Source of the DNA: CAYZWU01 sp964482235
GTDB lineage: Bacteria; Planctomycetota; B15-G4; CAYZWU01
Reading direction: 5' to 3'
DNA length: 49,177 nucleotides
Assembly (NCBI GenBank): GCA_964482235.1
Contig: CAYZWU010000040.1
Span: forward strand, 1-49,177
This document shows, piece by piece, positions 48,681-49,177 of this stretch. Position 1 is the stretch's first letter; the number at the start of each line of letters is the position of its first letter. The position numbers and the translations under genes are program-made. The notes under the pieces were generated by a model. It was not told where the DNA came from and ran no database searches. It saw only the letters and a list, made by a program, of their open reading frames with translations.

Positions 48681-49177
48681 TCAATCGCACGTCATGGACA
48701 GCTCTCTGTTTCTGCATCCTGGCCTGGCTGGCTGGAAGCGCCGCACAGGCCGAAGAGCCCCAGGCCCGAGCCCTGGAGATCGTGAAGGACCTCGAGGCCA
48801 TCTGGACCGCACCGCCGGCCCGCACGCCGGCAGACCATTCCGTCGACGGCCCGCTGATGGGCAACGGCGACATGGGGGTCTGTCTCGGGGGACCGCCGAA
48901 AGCGCTGACATTCCACCTGTCGAAGAACGACTTCTGGAAATTGAAGTCAGCGGCCAAATCGTCGGGACCCAGAGTGTTCGGCACTCTGCAGCTGGCCTGT
49001 GAAAAGATGAAAGGCGCCGGCTACCGGGTCGAGCAAAGCCTGTTCAACGGGGTGACCGCGATCTCTCTCGATGGCGAAGATCTCGGCGTCCGGATCCTCT
49101 CCTGGGTTGCGGCTTCCGAGAACATGCTCGTGATCGAGCTCTCGGCCCTGAAGGGGACGACGGAGTTCCAGGTGTCG
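48677..49177 (+). CDS. Exported glycoside hydrolase, GH95-like N-terminal part (runs off window)
   Basis: The first 167 codons are in the window; the 3' end is missing. Signal peptide (about 1-25, ending SAAQA). The start of the mature protein contains PLMGNGDMGVCLGGPPKALTFHLSKNDFWKL, the pattern of the N-terminal beta-sandwich domain in GH95-like (alpha-L-fucosidase) and related GH65-clan enzymes. The catalytic domain lies beyond the edge, so the enzyme class is not proven. ATG 48677 overlaps the GH38 stop (ATGA), so the two are translationally coupled and likely attack the same glycan. Confidence 0.75.
   Translation, partial: MINRTSWTALCFCILAWLAGSAAQAEEPQARALEIVKDLEAIWTAPPARTPADHSVDGPLMGNGDMGVCLGGPPKALTFHLSKNDFWKLKSAAKSSGPRVFGTLQLACEKMKGAGYRVEQSLFNGVTAISLDGEDLGVRILSWVAASENMLVIELSALKGTTEFQVS

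Noticed and set aside
1..49177. CRISPR arrays, insertion sequences, prophage or rRNA
   Set aside because: I saw no regularly spaced repeats, transposase or phage genes, and no rRNA-like sequence. The only RNA gene found is tRNA-Arg.

Overview
This is a high-GC bacterial window with about 35 protein genes and one tRNA. It has no rRNA, transposase, phage gene or CRISPR array. Several features point to a Planctomycetota-like or related (PVC/FCB-candidate-phylum) aerobic or microaerobic heterotroph. These are an ECF sigma factor next to a Ser/Thr kinase that carries a large extracytoplasmic FG-GAP/ASPIC-UnbV sensor, many secreted beta-rich proteins sharing a C-terminal domain, an exported Gfo/Idh/MocA oxidoreductase and sugar isomerase, GH38/GH95-like hydrolases, and URO-D-like/RACE proteins. 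The taxonomic call is inference from gene content only.

Layout: 117-6.6 kb (minus strand) holds GT39, SixA, an M50 protease and an exported TPPII-like subtilase, ending at a strong intrinsic terminator. From 6.6 to 12.95 kb (minus) lies a possible four-gene unit: ECF sigma factor, kinase with beta-propeller ectodomain, lipoprotein RidA and exported transglutaminase. It has a good promoter at its head and a 13-bp perfect inverted repeat at its end. From 13 to 25.4 kb come ribokinase, three secreted proteins with related C-terminal domains, a URO-D family protein divergent from a 2Fe-2S/ASKHA corrinoid-activator protein, a DMT permease, a C45 Ntn-hydrolase and a secreted HEAT-repeat protein. 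From 25.5 to 31.9 kb are a 1223-aa membrane protein of unknown function, tRNA-Arg(CCU), and an exported oxidoreductase/isomerase pair. From 31.9 to 45.0 kb (minus) runs one long respiratory cluster. It contains an Rrf2 regulator, a GltD-like Fe-S flavoprotein, CcoS, Rieske, split cytochrome b, a pentahaem cytochrome c, TauE/SafE, a dihaem cytochrome c, CcoN, CcoO, a one-helix CcoQ/CcoP-like protein, CcoG, a 43-aa membrane peptide and CcoI. Together these encode a bc-type complex, a cbb3 oxidase and its assembly factors. The right end holds a secreted GH38 mannosidase overlapping a GH95-like gene that runs off the window.

The most unusual observation is that two of the three secreted proteins with the shared C-terminal domain (14056-15000 and 24186-25283) each contain a single in-frame TGA, followed in both cases by GGY. 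Each has a full-length reading frame continuing in the same phase, normal codon use on both sides, and a strong intrinsic terminator after the distal part. TGA is a normal stop elsewhere in the window, so the choices are selenocysteine or other programmed read-through, or two independent nonsense mutations. The second TGA is followed 8 nt later by a bulged 41-nt stem-loop placed where a bacterial SECIS would lie.
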